From assembly GCA_964432825.1 (NCBI GenBank), contig CAYSOX010000001.1, positions 1 through 64,000 on the forward strand: a stretch of 64,000 nt of DNA, in the 5' to 3' direction. Positions 7,336 to 16,182 of the stretch are shown here, in pieces. The position numbers and the translations under genes were made by a program. The notes under the pieces are model-generated. The model was not told the DNA's origin and made no database searches. It saw only the letters and a program-made list of their open reading frames with translations. Position 1 is the first letter of the stretch, and every line of letters starts with the position of its first letter. Source of the stretch: UMGS1908 sp964432825. Its GTDB lineage: Bacteria > Bacillota > Clostridia > Christensenellales > UBA1242.

Positions 7336-8913
7336 ATGGCTACAAAATCACAAGAGAATAAAATACCGCAAAGCGTTGCTTCAATTATGCCAAACAATGT
7401 GGAGGCTGAATTGAGTGTTTTAGGTTGTGCATTAATTTCAGAAGATGCATGTATTGGAATTATTGGAAAACTTAAGCCATCAGACTTTTATTCGGAAGTT
7501 AATCGTAAAATTTTCGAGGCGATGCAATCGCTTTATGCAAGAAATGTCGTAATTGACTATATAACATTAACCGATGAACTTGAAAAGACAAATAATATTA
7601 ACAGTGTTGGCGGGGCTCAGTTTATAATGAGTTTAACAAACGCCGTTCCAAGTGCGGTAAGATGGTCGCAATATGCTGAAATTGTAAAGCGATGTTCGGT
7701 AAATAGAAGCCTTATAACCTCATGTGAAACCATTGAACGAAAGGCTTATAATGGGGATGAAGACTCATTATCTACCGCCGAAAAGGCAATTTTTGAACTT
7801 GCTGAAAATGGTCAAGTTTCCGAACTTGAACATATTGAGCCCTATCTTGATACCGTTATTGCAAAGTTTGAAGAGATAAACAAAACGGGCGGTGAAACAC
7901 AAGGGATTCCGTCTGGGTTTTACGCGATTGATGAGATTACTAGAGGTTGGCAAAACAGCGATTTGGTGGTAATTGCAGCAAGACCGGCAGTCGGAAAAAC
8001 GGCACTTTCTATGAATTTTATTGTAAATGCGGCATTAAAGAAGAAAAAATGTGCGGTATTTTCGCTTGAAATGAGCAAAGCCCAATTGGTTCAAAGAATG
8101 ATTTGTTCGGTTGCGGGCGTGGATATGTCAAAGGCATTAAGCGGAAAACTTCAAAGCAATGATTGGTCAAAACTTTTTGAGGCTATGAACACACTTAAGT
8201 CGTGTGAAATATTTATTGATGATAGTACGCTTAATACTCCATCCGATATTTTAAGTAAATGCCGAAAATTAAAAAGAGAGCGAGGGTTAGACCTTGTAAT
8301 GATAGACTACTTGCAGTTGATGTATAGCGACAAAAAGACGGATAATCGTCAACAAGAAGTGTCAGATATTTCAAGAAGAATGAAGATTTTGGCAAAGGAA
8401 TTGAATGTTCCGGTGTTGCTTTTAAGTCAGTTGTCGCGTGCGGTTGAAAACCGTACAAGTAAAAAACCCGTTCTTTCCGACCTTCGTGAAACAGGTGCTA
8501 TCGAACAAGATGCGGATATAGTTATGTTTATCCATAAACCTGAAGAAATGAAGGGGGTTGAAAAAGAGGGGGCAAGCAGTGACTATACTGCCGAAATTAT
8601 ATTTGCTAAGCATCGTAGCGGTAAAATTGGTAGTGTGTTCATTGGTTGGAAGGGTTCTAGAGTTAGTTTTGTTAACCTTCCAAAAGATGGTAATAGTCAA
8701 AGTTTGATGGAGAGTGCACCGCCAGAAACTAAGAAAATTAAGGCACCTACACCGGTTGATGTTGGGGATTTTAATGATATTTTTGTATCTGAGGACAATC
8801 TTCCGCCTTTTGATATGCCAGACGACGGCGGAGCACTTGACGATTTAGATTTTCCGCCAGAAGCAGAGGGGCAGTCGGAACCAGCCGACCCAAACGGGGA
8901 TATTTTTGATTAA
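7336..8913 (+). CDS. dnaB: Replicative DNA helicase DnaB
   Basis: DnaB is the hexameric 5'-3' helicase at the replication fork. The N-terminal DnaB domain (AELSVLGCALIS...DFYSEVNRKIFEAM) is followed by the RecA-like core with Walker A ARPAVGKTALSMN, Walker B LVMIDYLQLM and LLLSQLSRAVENR, QD(A)DIVMFIHK. The last 60 residues are an acidic Asp/Glu/Pro tail beyond the usual end, probably disordered. The first in-frame ATG at 7324 overlaps the GGGGGA ribosome site, so the ATG at 7336 is preferred. The downstream alaS-like gene starts 14 bases later, so the two are probably one operon. Confidence 0.96.
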   Translation: MATKSQENKIPQSVASIMPNNVEAELSVLGCALISEDACIGIIGKLKPSDFYSEVNRKIFEAMQSLYARNVVIDYITLTDELEKTNNINSVGGAQFIMSLTNAVPSAVRWSQYAEIVKRCSVNRSLITSCETIERKAYNGDEDSLSTAEKAIFELAENGQVSELEHIEPYLDTVIAKFEEINKTGGETQGIPSGFYAIDEITRGWQNSDLVVIAARPAVGKTALSMNFIVNAALKKKKCAVFSLEMSKAQLVQRMICSVAGVDMSKALSGKLQSNDWSKLFEAMNTLKSCEIFIDDSTLNTPSDILSKCRKLKRERGLDLVMIDYLQLMYSDKKTDNRQQEVSDISRRMKILAKELNVPVLLLSQLSRAVENRTSKKPVLSDLRETGAIEQDADIVMFIHKPEEMKGVEKEGASSDYTAEIIFAKHRSGKIGSVFIGWKGSRVSFVNLPKDGNSQSLMESAPPETKKIKAPTPVDVGDFNDIFVSEDNLPPFDMPDDGGALDDLDFPPEAEGQSEPADPNGDIFD

Positions 8914-8927
8914 AGAAGGAAAATGAT

Positions 8928-10766
8928 ATGTTTACAAGTAAAGAATTAAGAAAAACATGGTTAGAATTTTACGAAAGTAAAGGACATAAAAATATAGGGG
9001 CGGTTTCACTTATTGGTGACGGCTCAACAGGGGTTATGTTTAATGTTGCAGGTATGCAACCATTAATGCCTTACCTACTAGGTAAAAAACACCCAGATGG
9101 CACAAGGCTTTGCAATGTTCAAGGTTGTGTTAGAACGGTGGATATTGATGAAGTTGGTGATGAAAGCCATTGTACATTCTTTGAAATGATGGGCAATTGG
9201 AGTTTGGGAGATTATTTCAAAAAAGAAAAGACGGCGTGGAGTTTTGAACTTTTAACCGAAAAGTTTGGGCTTGATGCTTCCAAAATTTGTTCGTCGGTTT
9301 TTGCGGGTAATGAGTATGCACCAAAAGACGATGAAACGGCAAACCTTTTGCAAAATCTTGGAATTAAGAAGGAAAATATTTTCTATTTAGGTAAAAAAGA
9401 AAATGGCAAAGAAAACAACTTTTGGGAATTAGAGGGAACGATTGGAACACCTTGCGGGCCGGATAATGAATGGTTTTATCCGCTTCACGACGAAAAATGT
9501 TCAGAAAATTGTGACATTAATTGCAAGTGTGGAAGATATGTTGAAATTGGTAATGATGTTTATATGCAATACCAAAAGACCGAAAATGGATATGTTCCGC
9601 TTGAAAACAAAAATGTAGATACAGGCTTTGGGTTTGAAAGATGCTTGATGTTTTTAAATGGTTTAACCGATGTGTATAAAACCGATTTGTTTGTACCAGT
9701 AATTTCACTTTTAGAAGAAAAAAGCGGAGTAAAATATGGTGAAGACGACAAGTTAACCCGTGCTATGCGAATAATTGCCGACCATATGAGAACTACAGTA
9801 ATGCTTATTGGCGACGAGAATGGTATTTTGCCATCAAATGTAGGGGCAGGATATATTTTGCGTAGAATTATGAGAAGAGCAATAAGATATGTTCGTCAAT
9901 TAAACCTAGAAAGTTCGGTTTTGGTGGATATTGCAAAGATTTACATTAACGATATTTATAATGAAGCCTATCCATTACTTATTCAAAAGCAAGCCTACAT
10001 TTTGGAGGAAATTGAAAAGGAAACGGCTAGATTTGAAAAGATGTTGGTGCAAGGCAATAAAGAGTTTGAAAAGGTTATTTCAGGTATTGTTCGTAAACGC
10101 GAATTTATGCAAAAGCAAGACCCAACCGCAGTGGTTGAAAATGTGATAAATGGAAAGTCGGCTTTTAGATTGTATGACACCTTTGGTTTTCCTTTGGAAC
10201 TTACCGAAGAGATGGCGAGTGAACTAGGTTTTTCGGTGGACAAAGAAGGCTTTGAAGAAGCATTTAAAGAACATCAAGAAAAGAGTAGAACGGTTGAAAA
10301 GGGAGAGTTTAAAGGCGGATTGTCTGAGGGTGGAGAAATTGAAACAAGATATCACACCGCTTGTCACCTATTGCTTGCAGGTCTTCGTAAAAAGTTTGGT
10401 ACGGGGGTTGAGCAAAAGGGCAGTAATATAACAAGCGAAAGACTTCGTTTTGACTTTAATTTTGAAAGACCACTAACAAAAGAAGAACAAGTGGAAATAG
10501 AAAATTTTGTAAATGATGCAATCCAAAAAGATATTGCGGTTGAAAGATTGGAAATGACCTTTAAAGAGGCAAAAGAGCAAGGCGCGTATGGAGTGCTAAA
10601 AGCAAATGATGAGGATGTCGTTTCTATTTATAAAATAGGCGATGTAGATTTCCAAATTTGCGGTGGGCCACATGTAAAATCGACAAAAGAGGTTGGCAAG
10701 TTTAAGATTGTAAAAGAACAGAGCAGTAGTGCTGGAGTTAGAAGAATTAGAGCCGAAATTGAATAG
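8928..10766 (+). CDS. alaS: Alanyl-tRNA synthetase, short form lacking C-Ala
   Basis: The class II catalytic core (TFFEMMGNWSLGDYFKKEK, GPDNEWFY, NVDTGFGFERCLMFLNG) charges tRNA-Ala. A C-terminal editing domain with the HxxxH motif (HTACH) and ICGGPHV removes mischarged Ser and Gly. At 612 residues it ends right after GVRRIRAEIE, so the C-Ala domain that completes the usual protein of about 870 residues is absent. Truncated AlaRS forms of this size are known in some reduced or deep-branching bacteria. It could be the only AlaRS or a second copy. AAGAAGGAAAA is the ribosome site. Confidence 0.9.
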   Translation: MFTSKELRKTWLEFYESKGHKNIGAVSLIGDGSTGVMFNVAGMQPLMPYLLGKKHPDGTRLCNVQGCVRTVDIDEVGDESHCTFFEMMGNWSLGDYFKKEKTAWSFELLTEKFGLDASKICSSVFAGNEYAPKDDETANLLQNLGIKKENIFYLGKKENGKENNFWELEGTIGTPCGPDNEWFYPLHDEKCSENCDINCKCGRYVEIGNDVYMQYQKTENGYVPLENKNVDTGFGFERCLMFLNGLTDVYKTDLFVPVISLLEEKSGVKYGEDDKLTRAMRIIADHMRTTVMLIGDENGILPSNVGAGYILRRIMRRAIRYVRQLNLESSVLVDIAKIYINDIYNEAYPLLIQKQAYILEEIEKETARFEKMLVQGNKEFEKVISGIVRKREFMQKQDPTAVVENVINGKSAFRLYDTFGFPLELTEEMASELGFSVDKEGFEEAFKEHQEKSRTVEKGEFKGGLSEGGEIETRYHTACHLLLAGLRKKFGTGVEQKGSNITSERLRFDFNFERPLTKEEQVEIENFVNDAIQKDIAVERLEMTFKEAKEQGAYGVLKANDEDVVSIYKIGDVDFQICGGPHVKSTKEVGKFKIVKEQSSSAGVRRIRAEIE

Positions 10767-10788
10767 AATTTGAGGAGGCTAAAAATAA

Positions 10789-12429
10789 TTGAAAAAGTTA
10801 AAATTAAACATAATATTGATTTTTTCAACAATTTTGTTTTTCATTGCAGGAATGGCTGTGGTTATGATTGTTGCACCGGGGGCGGATATATTTGGCTTAA
10901 AATATATCCGTTCAACCAGTGGTAGCATTGATTCGGAACAAAATTTTCATATACAAAATGTAACCGATGCACAAGTTGTTGTAAATTGCGATAATATTTT
11001 AGTTAAGGTAAATTTCGTCCAAAGTTATAATTTCTCGGTAAGACTAATAGATGTCTATAACGGATATTGCAAAAGCGATGATGAGCCAGTGGTTGCTATG
11101 GAAATTAAGGACGGTATTTATACTTTTTCCGTTAATGAATATAAACCTTTTATTTATCATAATAGGTCAGAAGAATCGGCATTATATGTAAATATCCCAA
11201 TATACTTTGTAGGCAGTGTCAATGTTGTTAGCAATAAGTCAAAAATTGTGGTGACGGGGCTAAAAGGAAACATTTATGGATTAACCCTTCAAACAAATGG
11301 CACCATTATGGTTGAGGATAATTTTTCTACCACAAATTTAAATTTGGTGGTTGGAAGCGGTAAAGTTAATATTTCTGGAAATGCCAAAATTAAAGGGGAT
11401 TTGAATATTGAAAGTAAAAATTCCAACATAACTTGCAGTCCGGCAATCGGTGGAGATATTATCCTTACAGGAAAGGGTGGAAGATTAAAATTTAACACCT
11501 GTAAAAACTTGAGTGTAAAAGCCCAAAACACCGAAATTTTAACTTCGGGCGAAAATATTGCACTATGCCAAAATGCAAACATTGAAACAAACGACGATGT
11601 AGTTTTGGCGGTAAAGGGCAATGCAAACATTAAAACAAAACGCGGACGCGTGACACTTGGGGTTGCGGGAGAATCCTATTCGGGAGAGGTTCAAATTGAA
11701 ACGGAAAGCGGTAATGTTAAAATGCTTGGAAATTATCTTGGCAAAACTACCATATCAACAAAAAGCGGAGATATTGATGCTGAATGGCTTAGAGATGCAA
11801 ATATCACTACAACTTATGGAAAAATAGATGCTGTTCGAGTGGATTCTGGAAAGATAACGGCGGGCGGAAGCGGAATAAACATATTGTACAGCGAAAATAA
11901 ATTAAATTTGAAGACCCGTGGAGGAGATATTGTTTTAGGTTGCAAGGATAAGTATTTTTATGCAAATGTAAAAGCAGAAACAACGGCGGGAAAAATTGAA
12001 GTATACAACGCAAAAGGTGAAGAGATAAATTTAAAAACGGTTTCGGGTGATATCAATTATTCGGGCAGTAAAGATAATATAACACGGCTTACAATTTCTT
12101 CAAGTAAAGGCTTTGTAAAAGCCACAAATTTGACGGGTGATACATCAATAAAAACGACAGGAAGCGTAGATTGTTCCATCGTTTCAAATCGTGCCGAAAC
12201 CTCAATTGTTGGTAAAAATCGAGAAATAAAAGTCCAACTTTCATCGACTTATGTATATGACTTGCAATCGTCTAAAAAAGAAAACATATATTTAAACGAC
12301 ACACAGGTCGGCAATACCACCGAAGATGGCGGAAGTGAATACATTGTGCGTGAAGGTTATAAAGGCGAAGACAAATTGACTATAAAAACCCAAAAGGGAA
12401 AAATCAACATAAAAGACAATAAAAATTAA
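10789..12429 (+). CDS. Membrane-anchored DUF4097-like beta-repeat protein
   Basis: One hydrophobic segment (about residues 6-30, LNIILIFSTILFFIAGMAVVMIV) anchors or exports the protein. About 500 residues follow of short repeating strands of the type GKINISG, GDIDAEW, GKIEVYN, GDINYSG. This is the pattern of DUF4097/GIN-type putative adhesins that form a right-handed beta solenoid. The start is a TTG, with TGAGGAGG ten bases upstream. No other in-frame start keeps the membrane segment. It lies 22 bases after alaS and a terminator follows. A cell-surface or envelope-stress role is inferred from the family only. Confidence 0.78.
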   Translation: MKKLKLNIILIFSTILFFIAGMAVVMIVAPGADIFGLKYIRSTSGSIDSEQNFHIQNVTDAQVVVNCDNILVKVNFVQSYNFSVRLIDVYNGYCKSDDEPVVAMEIKDGIYTFSVNEYKPFIYHNRSEESALYVNIPIYFVGSVNVVSNKSKIVVTGLKGNIYGLTLQTNGTIMVEDNFSTTNLNLVVGSGKVNISGNAKIKGDLNIESKNSNITCSPAIGGDIILTGKGGRLKFNTCKNLSVKAQNTEILTSGENIALCQNANIETNDDVVLAVKGNANIKTKRGRVTLGVAGESYSGEVQIETESGNVKMLGNYLGKTTISTKSGDIDAEWLRDANITTTYGKIDAVRVDSGKITAGGSGINILYSENKLNLKTRGGDIVLGCKDKYFYANVKAETTAGKIEVYNAKGEEINLKTVSGDINYSGSKDNITRLTISSSKGFVKATNLTGDTSIKTTGSVDCSIVSNRAETSIVGKNREIKVQLSSTYVYDLQSSKKENIYLNDTQVGNTTEDGGSEYIVREGYKGEDKLTIKTQKGKINIKDNKN

Positions 12430-12443
12430 ATACAAAAGCCGAT

Positions 12444-12476
12444 AAGGTTGCACTCATATTGGGTGTAACCTTTTTT
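12444..12476 (+). terminator. Intrinsic terminator after the DUF4097-like gene
   Basis: The stem aaggtt-gcact / gggtg-taacctt is followed by six T. Confidence 0.8.
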
Positions 12477-12600
12477 ATCAAATGTAAAAATAAAAAGGTT
12501 TTACAATAAATATTAGGGTTTTAAAAAGGTTAAAACGGGTGGTCAATTATTACATTTTGTGTGAAAATTTAAGAAAAAAATCCATAATAAATATATTTAT

Positions 12601-12629
12601 TTGACATCAAGTTTTTAAATTGATAAAAT
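12601..12629 (+). promoter_or_regulatory. Promoter of the glycogen operon
   Basis: A perfect TTGACA, a 17-base spacer and TAAAAT preceded by TGA. It is the strongest promoter match near the glg genes and leads into a leader ORF. Confidence 0.82.
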
Positions 12630-12652
12630 AAAAGACATATAAGGGGGAATAT

Positions 12653-12685
12653 GTGAAAAAATATAAGCAAAGGGAATCGGAATAA
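12653..12685 (+). CDS. Ten-codon leader ORF coupled to glgB
   Basis: GTG at 12653 opens MKKYKQRESE and stops at TAA 12683-12685, which overlaps the glgB ATG as TAATG. AAGGGGGAA just upstream is a stronger ribosome site than the one before glgB. The arrangement is typical of translational coupling. The residues are mostly charged and no attenuator hairpin is visible, so regulation by the peptide itself is not claimed. Confidence 0.4.
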   Translation: MKKYKQRESE

Positions 12686-14568
12686 TGGATAAAAATAGTG
12701 CACTATATCTATTTCATCAAGGAACTTATTACAATTCTTATGAGTTTTTTGGTTGTCATGTAGAGGGTAAAAACGGAAAACAAAAGACAACTTTTAGGGT
12801 TTGGGCTCCAAATGCAAAAAGTGTAAGTGTTGTGGGTGATTTTAATGGTTGGGATAAAAGTTTAGGAAAATGTACAAAAATTGCAAATAGCGGTGGAGTT
12901 TTTGAACTTTCAATCACCAATGCACAAATTTATGATAACTACAAATACCTAATAACAACCAAAGATAATAGAGAACTGTATAAAGCCGACCCCTATGCTT
13001 TTCATAGTGAAACCAATGGAGCAACGGCAAGTAAAGTTTATGATTTGTCGGGTTACAACTGGGGCGATAATGCATTTTTAAAAGCAAAAGAGAAGCGAAA
13101 TCATTACGAACAACCTATGAATATTTATGAGGTAAATTTATGTTCGTGGAAGCGATACCCCGATGGCAATTATTATAGTTATAAAAAACTTGCCGACGAA
13201 CTTATACCATATGTTGTCGAAATGGGATATACGCATATTGAGTTGATGCCCATAACAGAATATCCTTATGATGGGTCATGGGGGTATCAACCAACCGGTT
13301 ATTTTAGTGTCACCAGTAGGTTTGGAACCCCACACGACTTTATGTATTTTATAGATAAGTGTCACCAGTCAAATATACAAGTTATATTAGATTGGGTACC
13401 AGCACATTTTCCAAAGGATGAGCACGGACTTGTTGAGTTTGATGGTAGTTACCTTTATGAATATAATTCGTGGGATAGAATGGAGCATAAGTCGTGGGGA
13501 ACTAGAAGGTTTGATTATGGCAAAAATGAAGTTCAAAGTTTTTTAATATCTTCAGCAATGTTTTTCTTAAATCTTTACCATATTGATGGAATTAGAGTCG
13601 ATGCGGTGGCATCAATGTTATATTTAGACTATGACAAAAAACGGGGCGAATGGGTTCCTAACAAAAATGGAGATAATAAGCACCTTGAAGCAATTGCTTT
13701 TTTGCAGAAGTTAAATAGTGCGGTGTTTAAAGAACATCCAACGGCATTGATGATAGCCGAAGAATCTACCGCGTGGCCGATGGTAACCAAGCCACCATAT
13801 GATGGAGGTTTAGGCTTTAATTACAAATGGAATATTGGCTGGATGAATGATACATTAGAGTATGTTCAATTAAATCCTTTTTTCCGTAAGGATAATCACA
13901 ACAAGATAACATTTTCATTTATGTATGCATTTTCTGAAAACTTTATTTTGCCAATTTCACATGATGAAGTAGTTTATGGTAAAAAATCACTAATAAATAA
14001 AATGAATGGCGATTACGACCAAAAGTTTGATGCATTGCGAGCATTTTATGGATATTTGATGGCACACCCCGGCAAAAAACTTACCTTTATGGGCACCGAA
14101 ATTGGACAGTTTGATGAATGGGAAAACACGCGTCAAATTGAATACGACCTATTAAGGTTTGAAAAACATCAAAAATTACAAAATTATGTAAAAGCATTAA
14201 ATTGGTTTTATTTGACACATAGTGAGTTGTTTGAAATTGACGCATCTTGGGATGGTTTTGAGTGGATAATATCCAACGATACGCGTAACAATGTAGTGGT
14301 TTTTAGTAGAAGCAATAAAGCAGGTGAAAAACTGATTTGTGTATGCAATTTTTCACCGGTGAAACTGGAACACTACCGAGCATATGTAGAGAAGGGGAGT
14401 TACAAAGAATTGTTTAATAGTGACAATGTTGAATTTGGCGGTGGGGGTATCACCAATGGACAAATAAAAACCAAGGTGGATGAAAATAATAAGACTAGTC
14501 ATTATTTAGAGTTGGTAATACCAGCAAATTCGTGTATGTACTTAAAAAAAAGCACAAAGAAAAAATAA
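12685..14568 (+). CDS. glgB: 1,4-alpha-glucan branching enzyme
   Basis: GlgB cuts alpha-1,4 chains and re-attaches them in alpha-1,6 linkage during glycogen synthesis. The N-terminal carbohydrate-binding module (TTFRVWAPNAKSVSVVGDFNGWD) is followed by the GH13 barrel. The barrel has the nucleophile in DGIRVDAVASML (about residue 305), the acid/base in MIAEESTAWP (about 359) and the third carboxylate in ISHDEVVYGK (about 428). The length (627) is that of the single-CBM48 class. It is the first gene of glgB-glgA-glgP-amylase, with four bases to the next reading frame. Confidence 0.96.
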   Translation: MDKNSALYLFHQGTYYNSYEFFGCHVEGKNGKQKTTFRVWAPNAKSVSVVGDFNGWDKSLGKCTKIANSGGVFELSITNAQIYDNYKYLITTKDNRELYKADPYAFHSETNGATASKVYDLSGYNWGDNAFLKAKEKRNHYEQPMNIYEVNLCSWKRYPDGNYYSYKKLADELIPYVVEMGYTHIELMPITEYPYDGSWGYQPTGYFSVTSRFGTPHDFMYFIDKCHQSNIQVILDWVPAHFPKDEHGLVEFDGSYLYEYNSWDRMEHKSWGTRRFDYGKNEVQSFLISSAMFFLNLYHIDGIRVDAVASMLYLDYDKKRGEWVPNKNGDNKHLEAIAFLQKLNSAVFKEHPTALMIAEESTAWPMVTKPPYDGGLGFNYKWNIGWMNDTLEYVQLNPFFRKDNHNKITFSFMYAFSENFILPISHDEVVYGKKSLINKMNGDYDQKFDALRAFYGYLMAHPGKKLTFMGTEIGQFDEWENTRQIEYDLLRFEKHQKLQNYVKALNWFYLTHSELFEIDASWDGFEWIISNDTRNNVVVFSRSNKAGEKLICVCNFSPVKLEHYRAYVEKGSYKELFNSDNVEFGGGGITNGQIKTKVDENNKTSHYLELVIPANSCMYLKKSTKKK

Positions 14569-14584
14569 AAAGATGAGGTGTATA

Positions 14585-16174
14585 ATGAGCACAAAAGAAG
14601 CAAGGTCGGTAAAAATTACAATAGTAAAAAAGGCGTTACCACAAGAAAAGTCGTCTACACAGAATAAGCAAAGTGCAAAACTTCAAGAGACGCAAAATAA
14701 TGTAAACAAAAACATCGTAGCCCAAAAAAATAAATCAGTTGGGCTAAGCAAAAAGGTGCTGTTTGTTGCGAGTGAGTCTCAGCCATTTTGTGGAACGGGA
14801 GGTCTTGCCGATATAGTTTGTGGCTTACCTAGATTTATAAAGGAAGAAGAGCCAAATGTTGATATGCGAGTGGTTATTCCATTGTATAGTTTTATAAAAC
14901 CCGAATATAAAGACAAGTTTGAATATATTGGGAATACTTATGTAAGGCTATCTTGGCGTAATGAATATTGCGGAGTGTTTAAATATCAACAAGGTGGAAT
15001 AACCTATTACTTTTTAGATAATGAAAAGTATTTCAAAAGAGACCGTGCATATGGGTATGATGATGATGCCGAAAGGTTTGCATTTTTCTCAAAAGCCGTT
15101 TTGGATTGTTTGCCAGTTTTTAACTTTTATCCAGATATTATCCATGCAAATGATTGGCAGACGGCACTTGTTCCAACCTATTTAAAAACTCAATTTTGGC
15201 CAGATGAAAGATATGGAAAAATTAAAACCGTTTTGAATATGCATAATCTTCAATATCAAGGTCGCTTTGGAATGTCAATTTTAACGGATACATTAGGCAT
15301 AGATGCAAAATATAGAGGTATTTTGGAGCACTTAAAAGATGTAAACTTTTTAAAGTCGGGGATTGTTACGGCGGATAAAATTGTTGCCGTAAGCCCAAGT
15401 TATTCAGAGGAAGTTAAATACTCAAACAGTGGATGTGGGCTTAGTGATATCATTAAGCAAAATGCATATAAGTTAACAGGTATTTTAAATGGTTTGGATT
15501 ATGATTTTTATAACCCTGAAACCGACAAGGTTATTTGGAATAACTACAATGCTGAAAATTTCGAAGTTAGAGCAAAAAATAAAGAGCGGTTACAAAAGGA
15601 GTTTGGGTTAAATGTTGACCCTAATGTTCCGATGATTGCTATTGTTACAAGGATGGCAAAACACAAAGGTTTAGACCTTGTAAAACAATGTATGGAAAAG
15701 TTGATAATTGAAGACAATGTGCAATTTGTAGGTGTTGGAGAGGGTGAGCAAGAATATCACGACTATTTTAATTATTTAAACGCAAAGTTCCCAAAACAAT
15801 GCCATGTAAGTTTGGGGTTTAGCCTAGAACTTGGAAAGATTTTATATTCAGCAACGGATATATTTATAATGCCTAGTTTGGTGGAACCATGCGGATTATC
15901 TCAAATGGTTGCAAGCCGATATGGTGCCGTACCAATTGTCAGAGAGACGGGCGGATTAAAAGATAGTATAAAAGATTTTGGTTGTGAAAATGGTGGCAAT
16001 GGATACACCTTTGCAAATTATAGAGTGGACGACCTAGTTTATTCCATAAAAAGAGCAATTAATGATTTTAAAGACAAAGAAAATTGGAAGAAAAAGATAT
16101 ATACTTGTATGACAACCGATTTTAGTTGGAATAAATCGGCTATAAACTATATTAATATTTATAAAAACTTATAG
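14585..16174 (+). CDS. glgA: Glycogen synthase (GT5)
   Basis: It transfers glucose from ADP-glucose to growing alpha-1,4-glucan. The GT-B fold starts at about residue 57 with KKVLFVASESQPFCGTGGLADIVCGLP, and the C-terminal site has VPMIAIVTRMAKHKGLDL, LVEPCGLSQMVASRYGAVPIVRETGGLKDS. Two things stand out. A 55-residue basic, Gln/Ser/Asn-rich extension precedes the fold. The usual KTGG substrate loop reads GTGG, so the classical Lys is absent. GATGAGGTG precedes the ATG at 14585, an internal Met four codons into the longer frame. No glgC is in this operon. Confidence 0.94.
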   Translation: MSTKEARSVKITIVKKALPQEKSSTQNKQSAKLQETQNNVNKNIVAQKNKSVGLSKKVLFVASESQPFCGTGGLADIVCGLPRFIKEEEPNVDMRVVIPLYSFIKPEYKDKFEYIGNTYVRLSWRNEYCGVFKYQQGGITYYFLDNEKYFKRDRAYGYDDDAERFAFFSKAVLDCLPVFNFYPDIIHANDWQTALVPTYLKTQFWPDERYGKIKTVLNMHNLQYQGRFGMSILTDTLGIDAKYRGILEHLKDVNFLKSGIVTADKIVAVSPSYSEEVKYSNSGCGLSDIIKQNAYKLTGILNGLDYDFYNPETDKVIWNNYNAENFEVRAKNKERLQKEFGLNVDPNVPMIAIVTRMAKHKGLDLVKQCMEKLIIEDNVQFVGVGEGEQEYHDYFNYLNAKFPKQCHVSLGFSLELGKILYSATDIFIMPSLVEPCGLSQMVASRYGAVPIVRETGGLKDSIKDFGCENGGNGYTFANYRVDDLVYSIKRAINDFKDKENWKKKIYTCMTTDFSWNKSAINYINIYKNL

Positions 16175-16182
16175 GAGTGAAT

